Source: Enterococcus crotali (GTDB lineage Bacteria; Bacillota; Bacilli; Lactobacillales; Enterococcaceae). From it: 64,000 nucleotides of DNA. The notes under the pieces were generated by a model. That model worked only from the letters and a program-made list of their open reading frames with translations. It had not been told where the DNA came from and made no database searches. The stretch spans positions 485,643 through 549,642 of the forward strand of contig NZ_AYPQ01000002.1 of NCBI RefSeq assembly GCF_000633635.1, read 5' to 3'. Shown one piece after another: positions 26,853-37,480 of this stretch; positions within the stretch are counted from its first letter, which is position 1; each line of letters opens with the position of its first letter. The position numbers and the translations under genes were made by a program.

Positions 26853-27374
26853 TTAGATACAAACATTATTTTTTCGCTCGTATACTTGGAGATCATACTT
26901 ACTTGATCCTTTTCTAACTATATCTTTTTTAGATTCAATAAATTCAAAGCCCAGCCTTTTTAGAATAGATATGACTTTCAAATTATAATCTATTACTTCA
27001 CTAACAATTCTGTTAAAGTGAAGTTTGGAAAATATATACTCTTCAATTGATTTAAAGACTTTAATTCCTATACTAAAATTTTGATATTTCTCCATTAAAA
27101 TAATTCCAAATTTTGTTTCCTTAGCCGAAAATGAAAAATCATATAATGTAACTATTCCTATAGAATGATCATCCAACTTTATAATGAACAACATATCATC
27201 GGAGTTCGAGAAAAACTCTATAGTATTCTTAATATTACTATCTTGTATATCAAAATTATCTTCGGATAAGGCTAAAGTTTGGATATCTTTATCTTGATAA
27301 AGATTTTTCAAAAAAACAAAATCTTTATTTGAAGCTTCTTCTAACTTTAAATGTTTGTTAATACGAATAATCAT
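26853..27374 (-). CDS. GNAT family N-acetyltransferase
   Basis: 173 residues. GNAT features: an N-terminal strand LKLEEASNKDFVFLKNLYQDKD, the beta4 strand with IGIVTLYDF, KFGIILMEKYQNFSIGIKVF in the acetyl-CoA-loop position, and the closing FNRIVSEVIDYNLKVISILKRLGFEFIE, typical of RimJ/RimL-like enzymes. Substrate unknown. It overlaps the end of the MFS gene by 17 bp, and both are very AT-rich compared with their surroundings. ATG at 27374 follows AAGGAT. It may acetylate a compound exported by the MFS pump, which is inference only. Confidence 0.75.
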   Translation of the reverse strand: MIIRINKHLKLEEASNKDFVFLKNLYQDKDIQTLALSEDNFDIQDSNIKNTIEFFSNSDDMLFIIKLDDHSIGIVTLYDFSFSAKETKFGIILMEKYQNFSIGIKVFKSIEEYIFSKLHFNRIVSEVIDYNLKVISILKRLGFEFIESKKDIVRKGSSKYDLQVYERKNNVCI

Positions 27375-28617
27375 TAAAAACAATCCTTTCTTCAGATATA
27401 TTTTTTAACCTCAGATGTCCCTTAATACCATTGCTACATATCCAGTATATTCCTATACAAATAATTAATAGCGAACTAATACTAATTGTAACAGCAGGGT
27501 TAGTTACATCTCCAACCAGTCCTCCTAGTAATGCTCCAAATGGAGACATACATGTAGATACACCTATTATTGTGGCCATCACTGCACCGACTTTTTCTTT
27601 AGGGATTATTGACTGTGCAATTGTCTGTGAAAGAATATTGATCATTCCTATAGGTATCCATCCAATAAAGAAAAACAGAACGGGAAGCATTGTTGGTGTA
27701 TTGGTAAAATGATCTAGCAATGTAGTAATAGTCCATGATAAACCTGTAATAAATGCTGAGCAGACATAAATTTTTTTTACAGATATTTTTTTTACACTTT
27801 CTGCATTTAAAAGTATTGAGCCAAATATTATTCCTAAACCTGATGCAGCCATATAAAAGCTATACTGTAATTCTGAATTGGAAAATGCCGGCAGATTTGC
27901 ATAAATACCTGTAGTAAAGAAATTCATCAATATAAAGCCTGATAATATGGAAAATAGGAATTTATTTTTCAATATTCCAAAGGAACTAATGATATCCGAT
28001 TTGTACTGTTTAATTGGCTCAGAAATATCTAATTGCTTTTGGACCTTAGATAGGGCTATTGTGTGTGTTAGAAACATAAAGATAATCGAGTTTATAAAAA
28101 ATGTTATACTGCTTAAACTATAAACTGTATAAAGTCCAACTGAGGCTATCAATGTCCCCGCTATTGCATTGTAAATTGCATCGCTTCCCTGATAGGCTAA
28201 AGTAAACAAAGTGTTTCCTTTTAGCATATCTTCCTCTTTTAAGATTTTAGGCAACAGTGACAATTGGCTTGGGTATATAAATTGATTAATCAATGTAATT
28301 GTCGGCATTAGAACCAATACCTTCCCTAAAGTTAAGCTATCACTATAATAAAAATATGGTATTAACAATAATAATATTGATTGAATAAATTGTGATAAAA
28401 CAAGTCCTCTTTTAATGTTCATTCTATCCAAGAATGGACCGATCAATATTTGAACTATACCTGTAGAAGAAGTTAAAAATAAAGCAAAGCCTGAATAAAA
28501 TGTAGATTGTGAAAGTTCGTATACTAACAAAGCTGTAGCTATCGCGTATAAACTATCTCCAAAATTTGCTATTAATCTACCAATTAAGAGTATATTAAAA
28601 TTTCTGTTTCTGATCAT
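27358..28617 (-). CDS. MFS efflux transporter
   Basis: 419 residues with about 12 hydrophobic segments. The start FNILLIGRLIANFGDSLYAIATALLVYELS and the motif A equivalent IGPFLDRMNIKRGLVLSQF resemble the macrolide/enterobactin-exporter-like (MefA/EntS) branch of the MFS. GWIPIGMINILSQTIAQSIIPKEKVGAVMATI matches the usual TM10 region. It is transcribed divergently from the Rgg regulator and overlaps the GNAT gene. Probable role: drug or metabolite export. The substrate is not recognisable. ATG at 28617 has AAGGATG upstream. Confidence 0.82.
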   Translation of the reverse strand: MIRNRNFNILLIGRLIANFGDSLYAIATALLVYELSQSTFYSGFALFLTSSTGIVQILIGPFLDRMNIKRGLVLSQFIQSILLLLIPYFYYSDSLTLGKVLVLMPTITLINQFIYPSQLSLLPKILKEEDMLKGNTLFTLAYQGSDAIYNAIAGTLIASVGLYTVYSLSSITFFINSIIFMFLTHTIALSKVQKQLDISEPIKQYKSDIISSFGILKNKFLFSILSGFILMNFFTTGIYANLPAFSNSELQYSFYMAASGLGIIFGSILLNAESVKKISVKKIYVCSAFITGLSWTITTLLDHFTNTPTMLPVLFFFIGWIPIGMINILSQTIAQSIIPKEKVGAVMATIIGVSTCMSPFGALLGGLVGDVTNPAVTISISSLLIICIGIYWICSNGIKGHLRLKNISEERIVFNDYSY

Positions 28618-28650
28618 ATAGCAACATCCTTCTACTTATATTTAAAAACG

Positions 28651-28696
28651 ATTATACCTGATACTTCTTGAGTTTAGACAAAAAAAGACATATAAT
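28651..28696. promoter_or_regulatory. Divergent promoters of rgg-like and MFS genes
   Basis: Plus strand: TTGAGT (28668-28673), 17 bp, TATAAT (28691-28696), giving an rgg 5' leader of about 118 nt. Minus strand: TATAAT at 28656-28651 for the MFS/GNAT unit. The overlapping arrangement fits control of both units by the Rgg protein. Confidence 0.5.
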
Positions 28697-28820
28697 GTCC
28701 TTAAAAAGATACAAAAAGATAATAAAATGAATGAAATGACCTTTCAACAATAATAATAGCAGTATTTTTTACGCCTAATAATTTTTTTAGATGAACTTGT
28801 AACTAAAAGGAGGGTGTCAA

Positions 28821-29735
28821 TTGAATAAAAACATTTTAAAAAAGTTTAGAGAATCACTTCATTTAACTTCTAAAGATGTTTACTCTGATATATGTGATAG
28901 AAGAACATATATCAAAATTGAAAACGATATAGCATCAGGAAAACTAGAGGTCCTATTAGCAATATGCCATCGCATAGGCATATCTCTCCAAGAGTTACTA
29001 CATTATTACAATTTAGAAGAAAACAGCGAATCTATTGAAGATCTAACGATAAGTAATATTCATTCAGAAAATATCAGAAACCTAGCCTATTCAATCAAAT
29101 CGATCAGTAACAAAAAATTCTATAACCCTAAGATTTTAAGTCGCTTTATTGGGCTTAAAACTATCACTCATAGACATTCAGAGCAACCAAATTCTCTAAC
29201 GATAAGCCCAAAAGATATCAATAATATAATCGATTACTATACAGAAAAAAGAGGGAGATGGTTATATTCAAGCGATTATGAAGCATTTGGTAACTTGATT
29301 CCTGCAGTTACTATTCAAACAACTGAAAAATTAGAACATCTTTTTATCCCATATAAGAGTAATGAAATGCCCAGTAGTGAAGTATACACTGCACTTCTAG
29401 TTATTTATGGGAATTATATTGATAAATGCTTGGAAGAAAATAATTTGAGAAAAGCTTTACAGTTAGTAAAGCAATTTAATACATTGCCCCAGTTCTACAA
29501 TAATTTTGAATATTCATTTTGGATTAAAATTTTAGAAAATCTCGTGTTATACAGCGTGAATGGTAACTTTGAATTTTATATCACTGCTGTTGATTATTTC
29601 AAAGCTATTAAATTAACAAAAAACGAAACATTAATTAAAGCTATTGGTAAGCAGATTAAAAGAATACATGGTGATGAAGCGAATGAAAAACAGCTCCTGA
29701 TCTTGCATAATAATGATTACAAATCACTTGATTAA
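28821..29735 (+). CDS. Rgg/GadR/MutR family transcriptional regulator
   Basis: 304 residues. The N-terminal HTH (FRESLHLTSKDVYSDICDRRTYIKIENDIASGKLEVLLAICHRIGI) and all-helical TPR-like C-terminus match the Rgg family, which often responds to short peptides. Start is TTG at 28821 behind AAAGGAGGG. It faces away from the MFS/GNAT pair and shares the promoter region. No convincing short hydrophobic pheromone gene is visible next to it. The codon use is strongly AT-rich, suggesting transfer together with the two neighbours. Confidence 0.8.
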   Translation: MNKNILKKFRESLHLTSKDVYSDICDRRTYIKIENDIASGKLEVLLAICHRIGISLQELLHYYNLEENSESIEDLTISNIHSENIRNLAYSIKSISNKKFYNPKILSRFIGLKTITHRHSEQPNSLTISPKDINNIIDYYTEKRGRWLYSSDYEAFGNLIPAVTIQTTEKLEHLFIPYKSNEMPSSEVYTALLVIYGNYIDKCLEENNLRKALQLVKQFNTLPQFYNNFEYSFWIKILENLVLYSVNGNFEFYITAVDYFKAIKLTKNETLIKAIGKQIKRIHGDEANEKQLLILHNNDYKSLD

Positions 29736-29930
29736 TCAACTTTTCCACATTTCTTCTCACGATATTTTTCTAAAGTATAATTTATTATTGCTCCAAGAAA
29801 ATCAACTATTTCAATTGTCCGAATCCAAATTTACTATTTAGACTAATCAATCAGACAAGCTTTTGCTAATATAAAAATTAAACCCATTTCTTACAAACAA
29901 GATAACCCTGCCTTACTATTTTTGGCAGAT

Positions 29931-29996
29931 AAAAAAGTCGCCAAGCATTGTCTTCTGCAATTTTTTAAACAGAAGGCAATGCCTATCGACTTTTTT
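29931..29996. terminator. Bidirectional terminator between rgg and prs
   Basis: Long stem: AAAAAAGTCG/CGACTTTTTT outside and GCATTGTCTTCTG/CAGAAGGCAATGC inside. It serves prs on the minus strand and probably rgg on the plus strand. Confidence 0.85.
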
Positions 29997-30014
29997 GATT
30001 TATTATTTTCTTTT

Positions 30015-30986
30015 TTAACGGCGTTTTGTTTCAAACAGCGGGCTAACTGGTTTGTTTTCGTGGATACGTTTGATTGCATCCCCAATTAATTCACCAACAC
30101 TGATTTCATCGATTTTATCGATTTTACGATCATCTGAAAGATAGATAGAATCAGTTACAACTAAACGTTTGATCGCAGAATCTTCAATACGTTGTAACGC
30201 AGGTCCTGATAAAACAGGATGTGTACAAGAAGCATATACTTCTTTAGCACCCGCTTCTTGTAAAGCATTGGCAGCTAATGAAATTGTTCCAGCTGTGTCG
30301 ATCATATCATCGATCAAGACACAGATTTTACCTTCTACATGTCCAATAATATTCATCACTTCAGCAACATTCGCTTTTGGACGGCGTTTGTCGATGATTG
30401 CAATCGGTGATTTCAAGTATTCCGCAAGTTTACGGGCACGAGTCACACCACCATGGTCAGGAGATACAACCACAACATCATCGCCTTGAATGCCGTGTTC
30501 CATAAAGTAATCCGCGATTAATGGCGCACCCATCAAGTGATCCACTGGAATATCGAAGAATCCTTGAATTTGAACAGCATGTAAATCTAATGTCAACATT
30601 CTAGTTGCTCCTGCTTTTTCAAGCATATTTGCTACAAGTTTCGCTGTGATCGGTTCACGGGCACGCGCTTTACGATCTTGACGTGCATAACCGTAATAAG
30701 GCATCACCACGTTGATTGTTTTTGCACTAGCACGTTTTAACGCATCGATCATGATCAACAATTCCATCAAATTATCATTAACAGGACTGCTTGTTGATTG
30801 GATGATATAAACGTGAGAGCCACGAATACTTTCTTCAATATTTACTTGAATTTCACCATCACTGAATTGAGTGACAGAAGATTTTCCTAATTCTACACCG
30901 ACAGCTGCAGCAATTTTTTCCGCTAATGGACGATTCGAATTAAGAGAAAAGATTTTCAATCTAGGATCAAAATAATGTTTAGACAT
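30015..30986 (-). CDS. prs: Ribose-phosphate pyrophosphokinase
   Basis: 323 residues. Makes PRPP from ribose 5-phosphate and ATP for nucleotide, His and Trp synthesis. Class I PRPP synthetase motifs are visible: [34 protein letters not shown] (ATP site), [12 protein letters not shown] (metal site) and the PRPP-binding loop [16 protein letters not shown] at 30986 follows AGGTCC/GGAGG-like bases. In related genomes it follows glmU. Here a surface nucleotidase gene on the opposite strand has been placed between them. Confidence 0.97.
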   Translation of the reverse strand: MSKHYFDPRLKIFSLNSNRPLAEKIAAAVGVELGKSSVTQFSDGEIQVNIEESIRGSHVYIIQSTSSPVNDNLMELLIMIDALKRASAKTINVVMPYYGYARQDRKARAREPITAKLVANMLEKAGATRMLTLDLHAVQIQGFFDIPVDHLMGAPLIADYFMEHGIQGDDVVVVSPDHGGVTRARKLAEYLKSPIAIIDKRRPKANVAEVMNIIGHVEGKICVLIDDMIDTAGTISLAANALQEAGAKEVYASCTHPVLSGPALQRIEDSAIKRLVVTDSIYLSDDRKIDKIDEISVGELIGDAIKRIHENKPVSPLFETKRR

Positions 30987-31029
30987 GAGGACCTCCGCTT
31001 TCTTTTACTGAACAATAGTTTCCTTATAA

Positions 31030-31058
31030 ATAGTAGTCACTTTTTCAAAATAAATCAA
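31030..31058 (-). promoter_or_regulatory. Putative prs promoter
   Basis: On the minus strand TTGATT (31058-31053), 17-bp spacer, TACTAT (31035-31030), about 45 bp before the start codon. Confidence 0.5.
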
Positions 31059-31191
31059 GTGATTTTGAGGCATTCCTCCAAAATAATACAATTTTCTAAT
31101 AAAAATAGACAACTCCGAACAGAAAAAAAACGAGTAACATTAAAATATGGTGATTTTGTCATTTTCTTTTAAAAAAATAGCGTATTTTCTA

Positions 31192-31220
31192 ATGACAAGG
31201 TTAAAAATATATATTACTAT
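31192..31220 (+). promoter_or_regulatory. Putative promoter of the surface 5'-nucleotidase gene
   Basis: ATGACA (31192-31197), 17-bp spacer, TACTAT (31215-31220), then a leader of about 95 nt to the GTG start. The rest of the 335-bp gap (30987-31321) shows only the two divergent promoters. Confidence 0.45.
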
Positions 31221-31321
31221 TTAGAAGGTTGATAAAAATGAAAGCGCATTATTTTATTTTTATGATCCATCATGTAAATGATAGTACGTATTATCCAGTT
31301 TCTAATTTGAGGAGGAATTTT

Positions 31322-34300
31322 GTGAAAAAGTCTGTTTTGAAAAAAGTACAACTTGGGTTACAAGTATTGATGGTTTCAACTTTATTAGCAAGTACTGGCG
31401 CCGCAACTGCATTAGCAATCGAGCAACAAACCTCAGAAACAACGCAACCAGAAGCTACTGTTTCAAGTACAACATCGGATGAACAAGATACCACTTCTCC
31501 AACGAATAAAGTAGCGACAACACAGCGACTTACCATTTTAGGTACCTCAGATGTCCACGGCCAACTATGGGATTGGTCGTACGAAGATGATAAACAAACA
31601 CCTGTCGGCTTGTCTCAAGTCAGTTCTGTCGTACAAACTATTCGTTCAGAAAATCCTAACGGTACAATTTTGATCGATAATGGTGATATGAACCAAGGAA
31701 CGATTTTGACGGACGATTTGTACAACAAAACACCTTTAATCGAAAAACCAAATCCTATGATCAAAGCCATGAACTACATGAAATATGATGCCATGGTGTT
31801 GGGGAATCACGAATTCAATTTTGGCTTGGATTTAATCAAAAAACTTGATAATGAAGCAGCCTTTCCAATCTTATCTGCAAACACATATGTAAAAGACTCG
31901 GGCAACCGCTTTGTTGGCGGAACTATGAAAAAAGCAATTGACCTAGATAATGATGGTAAGACTGATTTAACCGTTGGTATCATCGGTTTAACCACACCAC
32001 AGATACAGCTATGGGACGGCGCTAAAGTCGAAAGTCTTTCTTTCACTCCGTTGAAAGAAGAAGCTGAAAAAGCCGTTGCTGAACTAAAAGACGACACTGA
32101 TATCATTGTTGCTTCGATCCATGCTGGTCGTCAAAACTCTGATCTTGCTGCAAGTGCCGATCAAGTAATCAATAAGGTTGCTGGTATCGATGCTTATATT
32201 TTAGGTCATGATCACCGCTCTTTCGCAGAAAAAATCCAAGGGCCAAATGGACTTGTTCCAGTAGCCGGTCCTAAAGATACCGGAACCGAAATGATCAAAA
32301 TCGAGCTTGATGTCGAAAAAGCAGGAGACAAATGGCAAGTCAAAAACAGCGATGCTGCCATCGTAAATACCAAGACTGTCCCAGCAGATGAAGCATTAAA
32401 AGCCGAAACAAAAGAATATCATGACAAAACAAGAGAATTTATCTCAGAGAAAATCGGAACAGCAACTGGGGATTTTTTACCTGCTGAAGAAGTAAAAGGA
32501 ATTCCAGAAGCACAACTGCGTCCGACTGCAATGATTTCTCTGATCAACAATGTGCAACGAAAAGCAACCGGTGCACAACTTGCTGCTTCTGCGCTCTTTA
32601 AAGCTGACAGTAAATTAAATGCAGGAGATATTTCTTATTCCAATATATTTGATATTTACAAATACCCTAACACTTTAGTTAGCGTCAATATCACTGGTGA
32701 AAATCTACTGAAATACATGGAACATCAAGCGGATTACTACAATACACCTGGTCCAGATGATTTAACGATCAGTTTAATGAAAAAATTCGTGTGTATAACT
32801 ATGATATTTTTTCTGGTATTTCTTATAAGATCGATATTTCTAAACCACAAGGTGAGCGTATCATCAATCCAACAATCGATGGAAAACCCGTTGATCTTGC
32901 GGCAAACTATACGATTGCTATGAACAATTATCGCTACGAAGGCCTATTAACACAAGGTCTTGTGACAGGTGAGCCGATCAAGTCTACTGATCCTGAAACA
33001 TTGCGTGGATTGATTGCAGATTATATCCGTGAGAAACAAACTCTTGACCCCGCAGTTGAAATTGAAAACAACTGGGAAGTGATTGGTTATCATTTCAATA
33101 AAAACTGGCGTGATTTAGCTGTTAAACTAGTGAATGATGGTACCTTACAGACACAACCTGCAGCAGATGGTCGCACACCAAATGTCAAACCAATCACGAA
33201 ACAAGATGTACGCAATGCTGGTTACGCTCCAGACTCAGAATCATTTACGATCATGCATACCAACGATGTTCATGGACGATTAGAAGGCAACGGCAAAGAT
33301 GTTTTAGGTTCGGCACGTTTGAAAACCTATAAAAACGTGATCAATCCAGATCTCTTAATCGATGCAGGAGATTCATTTCAAGGCTTGCCGATTTCCAATT
33401 TCTCTAAAGGCAAAGACATGGTCAAAGTGATGAATGAAGTGGGATACGATGCCATGGCTGTTGGAAATCATGAATTTGATTTTGGCTTGGAAACGGCACT
33501 AGAGTATAAAGACGAATTAAATTTCCCAATCTTATCAAATAATACTTTTAAAGATGGAAAATTAGTCTTTGAACCTTCTACAATCGTTGAAAAAGGCGGC
33601 AATAAATACGCCATTATCGGCGTAACCACACCTGAAACAGCGACAAAAACACATCCAAACAATGTAGTTGGTGTGACTTTTGCTGATCCAATCGCTGAAA
33701 CAAAAAAAGCCATCCAAACAATCAAAGGTTCAGGGGAAACAATCACTGCCTATGTCGTTACTGGACACTTAGGTATCGACGAAACGACTCCACATGAATG
33801 GCGTGGTGATACTTTGGCAGAGACACTAAGCAAAGATTTTCCCGATTTGAATATTACTGTTTTAGATGGGCATTCTCATACAGCCGTTGATGGCGGAAAA
33901 CAATTTGGAAATGTGATGTACACCCAAACAGGGAATTATTTGAATAATGTCGGTTTAGTAAATGTGGATTTGACAGACCTTAGCAAAAAAACAGCTTCAT
34001 TAACTCCTGCAGAAACCTTAGCAGATTTAGAAGAAGATCCTGCCGTTAAAGCCTTAGTTGAAAAGGCCAGAGCGAATTTTGAAGCATGGGGTTCAGAAGT
34101 TGTCATTGAAAATAACCCTTACCAGTTTAATGGTGAACGCGACAATGTACGAACAAGAGAAACAAATTTAGGGAATCTGATTGGCGATGCCATGTTCGCT
34201 TACGGACAGCACGGTTTTAAAAATCAAGCTGATTTTGCAGTAACAAATGGTGGCGGTATTCGAGCAAATATCGAACCTGGAAAAGTGACGCTAGGAGATA

Positions 34301-35085
34301 TTATAGCTGTAATGCCTTTCGGTAACAGCATCTCCCAAATCAAAGTGACAGGTGCAGAGGTCAAAGAAATGTTTGAGCTTTCACTTCGTTCAATGGCACA
34401 AAAAGACGAAAACGGTGCAATCATTTTAGACGACTTTAATCAACCAAAACTTGGGGCAAATGGTGGCTTCCTACATGTCTCCAGCACCATCCGAGTCCAC
34501 TATGATTCAACGAAAAAGGGCTCATTACTACCCGCAGACGAAGGCAACGGAACGGACAAAACGATTGTTGGAGAACGGGTTCTGCAAGTAGAAATCCAGG
34601 ATCGTACAACTGGAAAATTTGCACCGATCGATGAAAAGGCAACCTATCATATGGCAACGAATGACTTCTTAGCAGCTGGCGGTGACGGCTACGATATGTT
34701 AGGCGGCGAGCGTGAAGAAGGACCTTCTTTAGATACTGTCTTGATTAATCATTTAAAACAAGGAGCAACTCTTCGTTTGTATGATGCTGCTACAAATATT
34801 GACCTGTCTCAATACAAAGATGCTTTTCCAGGAGAACGAATCATTTCTATTTCAGAAGCTGAATTTAATAAGAAAAACAAACCCGAACCTGTACCAAATC
34901 CTGATCCAAAAGATCCTGATAAAACAAAACCGAATGAACTAAAACCAGCAAAACCTAGTGATAAAACAGTGAATTACCCGAAAATGGGTGAAACAATTGT
35001 TGCTTATGGCAGTTTAGGATTAATTGTTATTGGATTTTCTGGTTATGGTTTTTATGAATATAATCGTAAAAGGAAAATAGGATAA
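31322..35085 (+). pseudogene. Wall-anchored bifunctional 5'-nucleotidase / 2',3'-cyclic phosphodiesterase, two catalytic modules, one frameshift
   Basis: About 1254 residues when joined. A signal peptide (MKKSVLKKVQLGLQVLMVS ... ALA) starts at GTG 31322 behind GAGGAGG. Module 1 has LGTSDVHGQLWDWS, LIDNGDMNQG and LGNHEFNFG. Module 2 has MHTNDVHGRLEG, IDAGDSFQG, VGNHEFDFG and the C-terminal nucleotidase domain RTRETNLGNLIGDAM with VTNGGGIRANIEPG. The frames (31322-32923 and 32791-35085) join as DDLTISFNEKIRVYNYD if one T is restored at about 32774. The C-terminus has a Pro/Lys-rich stalk, YPKMGE (a degenerate sortase motif), a hydrophobic span and an RKRK tail. It probably scavenges extracellular nucleotides or dephosphorylates ATP. 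The break may be a sequencing error. Confidence 0.85.
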
Positions 35086-35090
35086 ACAAA

Positions 35091-35125
35091 AAGAGAGCTA
35101 CGATTTTTTAGCTCTCTTCTTTTAT
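35091..35125 (+). terminator. Terminator of the 5'-nucleotidase gene
   Basis: AAGAGAGCT pairs with AGCTCTCTT around a 10-nt loop and is followed by a T-rich tract. Confidence 0.85.
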
Positions 35126-35187
35126 TTTCCTTTATCATATGTCCACGTTACTCTAATAAACCAACATTTTATATGCATACACAGAGG

Positions 35188-35409
35188 TTAGTTTAAACGA
35201 TCTACAATTGTTTGTTTGATCTCATTAATATAAATCATAACGTCTATATCATGACGATCAATATATCTCCAAAGAATAGCACCCCAAAAAAACAAATTCC
35301 CCATTACTAAAAATGAAATGATACGCTTATTTCTAGCAGAAATATAGGATGCGCGCCATTTAGGATCGTTCCGTCGATTTTTTAAAAATTCGTAGGTATG
35401 GTATGCCAC
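35188..35409 (-). CDS. Small single-pass membrane protein of unknown function (73 aa)
   Basis: 73 residues: basic N-terminal part (FLKNRRNDPKWRASYISARNKR), one membrane span (IISFLVMGNLFFWGAILW) and a short polar tail. The start is GTG at 35409 with AAGGAG 7 bp upstream. I know no family. The positive-inside charge pattern and the good ribosome-binding site support real coding. Confidence 0.6.
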   Translation of the reverse strand: MAYHTYEFLKNRRNDPKWRASYISARNKRIISFLVMGNLFFWGAILWRYIDRHDIDVMIYINEIKQTIVDRLN

Positions 35410-35660
35410 ATGATCACTCCTTCTTATCAAAAATATTATTTTATACAATAAATTAATATATTCGGAGCCAAAATTATTAGTCTCCCCCTCAAGAAAATAA
35501 TTACCTCCCTAATGTCGTCATTACATTTTATTATGACATAAAAACAAACTGAATGCTACGGAGAACAATAATTTCAAGGAAGGCTATAACCATAGCAACT
35601 ACATGATTAATCTAAAATATATATCATCATAATAACTCCATTGCTTTTACAGAAAACTAA
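35410..35660. other. Gene-free AT-rich spacer
   Basis: No ORF with a ribosome-binding site, no RNA gene and no clear repeat. Only a loose TGTCGTCA ... TATGACA inverted motif at about 35513-35540 stands out. Confidence 0.4.
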
Positions 35661-35697
35661 AAGAAGATGACTGTCAAAATTTCGCAGTCATCTTCTT
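35661..35697 (-). terminator. glmU terminator
   Basis: On the minus strand AAGAAGATGACTG pairs with CAGTCATCTTCTT followed by TTAG/TTTT, 12 bp past the glmU stop. Confidence 0.85.
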
Positions 35698-35708
35698 ATT
35701 ATTATCCC

Positions 35709-37091
35709 TTACTTCTCGTTATTCATATAAGGCATGTTCTTCCCATAACCTTCTTTATTCACCTGTCTTGCACGAGCAATCGCCAAGTCAAATTCTGCCA
35801 CATCATCTGTAATCGTAGAACCTGCAGCGATCACTGAGTTCGCTGCAACGTTCACAGGTGCGATCAAACTTGTTGACGAGCCAATAAACGCGTGATCCCC
35901 GACTGTTGTGCGGTGTTTATCTTTCCCGTCATAGTTAACGAAAACCACACCACAACCAACATTGATATTTTTCCCTAAGTCTGCATCACCAACATACGTC
36001 AAATGACCGACTTTAGTATCCTCTGCCACTGTCGCATTTTTGATTTCTACAAAGTTTCCAACATGAACACGCTCACCGATTTCAGCTTTCGGACGGATAT
36101 GAGCAAATGGACCGACATCTGCATTTTTGCGAATGATACTTTCTTCAATCACAGATTGCGTGATTTTTACGTTATCTTCGATTACACTATCCACAATTTC
36201 AGAATGTGCGCCGATAAAACAATCTTCACCGATCACTGTTTTCCCTTTTAAATGCACACCAGCTTCAATCACCGTATCTGAACCGATCACAACACCTTCG
36301 TCAATATACGTTGAATCAGAATCAACGAATGAGACACCATTTCTCATATGCATTGTATTCAAACGGCGGTGCATGATTTTATTCGCCTCAGCTAAAGCTA
36401 CACGATCATTGATTCCCATTGCTTCTTCAAAGTCAGCCATTTGGTAGGCCGCAACGGTCTTGCCTTCTTTTTTTAGGATTTCAATAATATCTGTTAAATA
36501 GTATTCCCCTTGTGCATTGTCGGTATTGATTTTAGATAAAGCATTAAACAAGGCTTCATTATCAAAGCAAAAAGTCCCAGTATTGATTTCCTGCACACGA
36601 GCTTCTTGTTCGGAAGCATCTTTTTGCTCCACGATTTTTTCAACGATGCCTACATGATCACGAATGATTCGACCATATCCAGTTGGATCTTCGGCATGAG
36701 CTGTTAAAATCGTTGCACTGGCGTTTTTCCCTTGATGATAGTCAAACAGATTCGCTAATGTTTCAGCAGTTAATAACGGCGTGTCACCTGTAATAACAAG
36801 GGTTGTGCCTTTTTTGCCTGCTAAGTGGGCTTCAGCTTGTAACACCGCATGTCCTGTTCCTAATTGTTCTGCTTGTAAAGCATATTGGCTACGCTCACCT
36901 AAATGGCTTTTGATTGCCTCAGCTCCATGACCTACAATCGTCACAACTTCACTTGGATTCGTTTTTTCTACTTGATCCATGATGTGTTCCACCATTGGTT
37001 TGCCAGCGACAGGGTGTAACACTTTATAAAGTTTTGATTTCATGCGTGTTCCTTTACCAGCAGCCAGGATGATGACATATCTGTTTTCCAA
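35709..37091 (-). CDS. glmU: Bifunctional N-acetylglucosamine-1-phosphate uridyltransferase / glucosamine-1-phosphate acetyltransferase
   Basis: 460 residues. Makes UDP-GlcNAc for peptidoglycan and teichoic acids. The N-terminal nucleotidyltransferase domain shows [26 protein letters not shown] and TGDTPLLT. The C-terminal left-handed beta-helix has hexapeptide repeats and the acetyltransferase-site residues in [12 protein letters not shown] and [15 protein letters not shown] chose TTG at 37091 because AGGAGTG lies 7 bp upstream and the protein then begins [11 protein letters not shown] as in the family. An upstream in-frame ATG lacks a site. Confidence 0.96.
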   Translation of the reverse strand: MENRYVIILAAGKGTRMKSKLYKVLHPVAGKPMVEHIMDQVEKTNPSEVVTIVGHGAEAIKSHLGERSQYALQAEQLGTGHAVLQAEAHLAGKKGTTLVITGDTPLLTAETLANLFDYHQGKNASATILTAHAEDPTGYGRIIRDHVGIVEKIVEQKDASEQEARVQEINTGTFCFDNEALFNALSKINTDNAQGEYYLTDIIEILKKEGKTVAAYQMADFEEAMGINDRVALAEANKIMHRRLNTMHMRNGVSFVDSDSTYIDEGVVIGSDTVIEAGVHLKGKTVIGEDCFIGAHSEIVDSVIEDNVKITQSVIEESIIRKNADVGPFAHIRPKAEIGERVHVGNFVEIKNATVAEDTKVGHLTYVGDADLGKNINVGCGVVFVNYDGKDKHRTTVGDHAFIGSSTSLIAPVNVAANSVIAAGSTITDDVAEFDLAIARARQVNKEGYGKNMPYMNNEK

Positions 37092-37340
37092 TTGCTTCAC
37101 TCCTAAGATTTGTTTTATTTTCAATCGTTTATTTTCATTTTAAAATAGCACCATGTTTTAGTTTAGCTTACTCTTTATGGTTTTTCAACTGAACCAATTG
37201 CTTTTTTGCTATACCAATTTATAATTTTACGTGTTTGCGTTATAATAAAGGAAAATTATGTTAGTACAATTAACAGCCAGTAACTTATAGAACCAATCTT
37301 TCTGTCAGAGTGCGTTGTGCCATGTGCTATCTAGCTACGC

Positions 37341-37443
37341 GGGCTAGTCTCTCGGAAAAAAGATAAAAATGGCATGTGACAAAAAGCGTCCCATTCAATT
37401 TTCCCTATTTTTCTGTCGAGACTGAACGAGCCCACTGCGCTTT
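37341..37443 (+). repeat. Approximately 105-bp intergenic element, copy B (upstream of fusB-like gene)
   Basis: Homologous to 22692-22795, with GGGCT...AGCCC closing the ends, an additional AGTCTC/GAGACT helix, and the shared block TTTTCCC.ATTTTTCTGTC. It ends about 38 bp before the next start codon. The rest of 37092-37480 has the glmU upstream region and no gene. It may be a folded leader or an inserted repeat. Confidence 0.6.
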
Positions 37444-37480
37444 TAATTTTATCACTTGAATGATAGAGAGGAAATCCATT

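Noticed and set aside
29843..29887. Minus-strand 14-residue hydrophobic ORF (MGLIFILAKACLID) near the Rgg gene as a possible pheromone peptide
   Set aside because: No ribosome-binding site, shorter than usual SHP precursors, and chance occurrence in such AT-rich DNA is likely.
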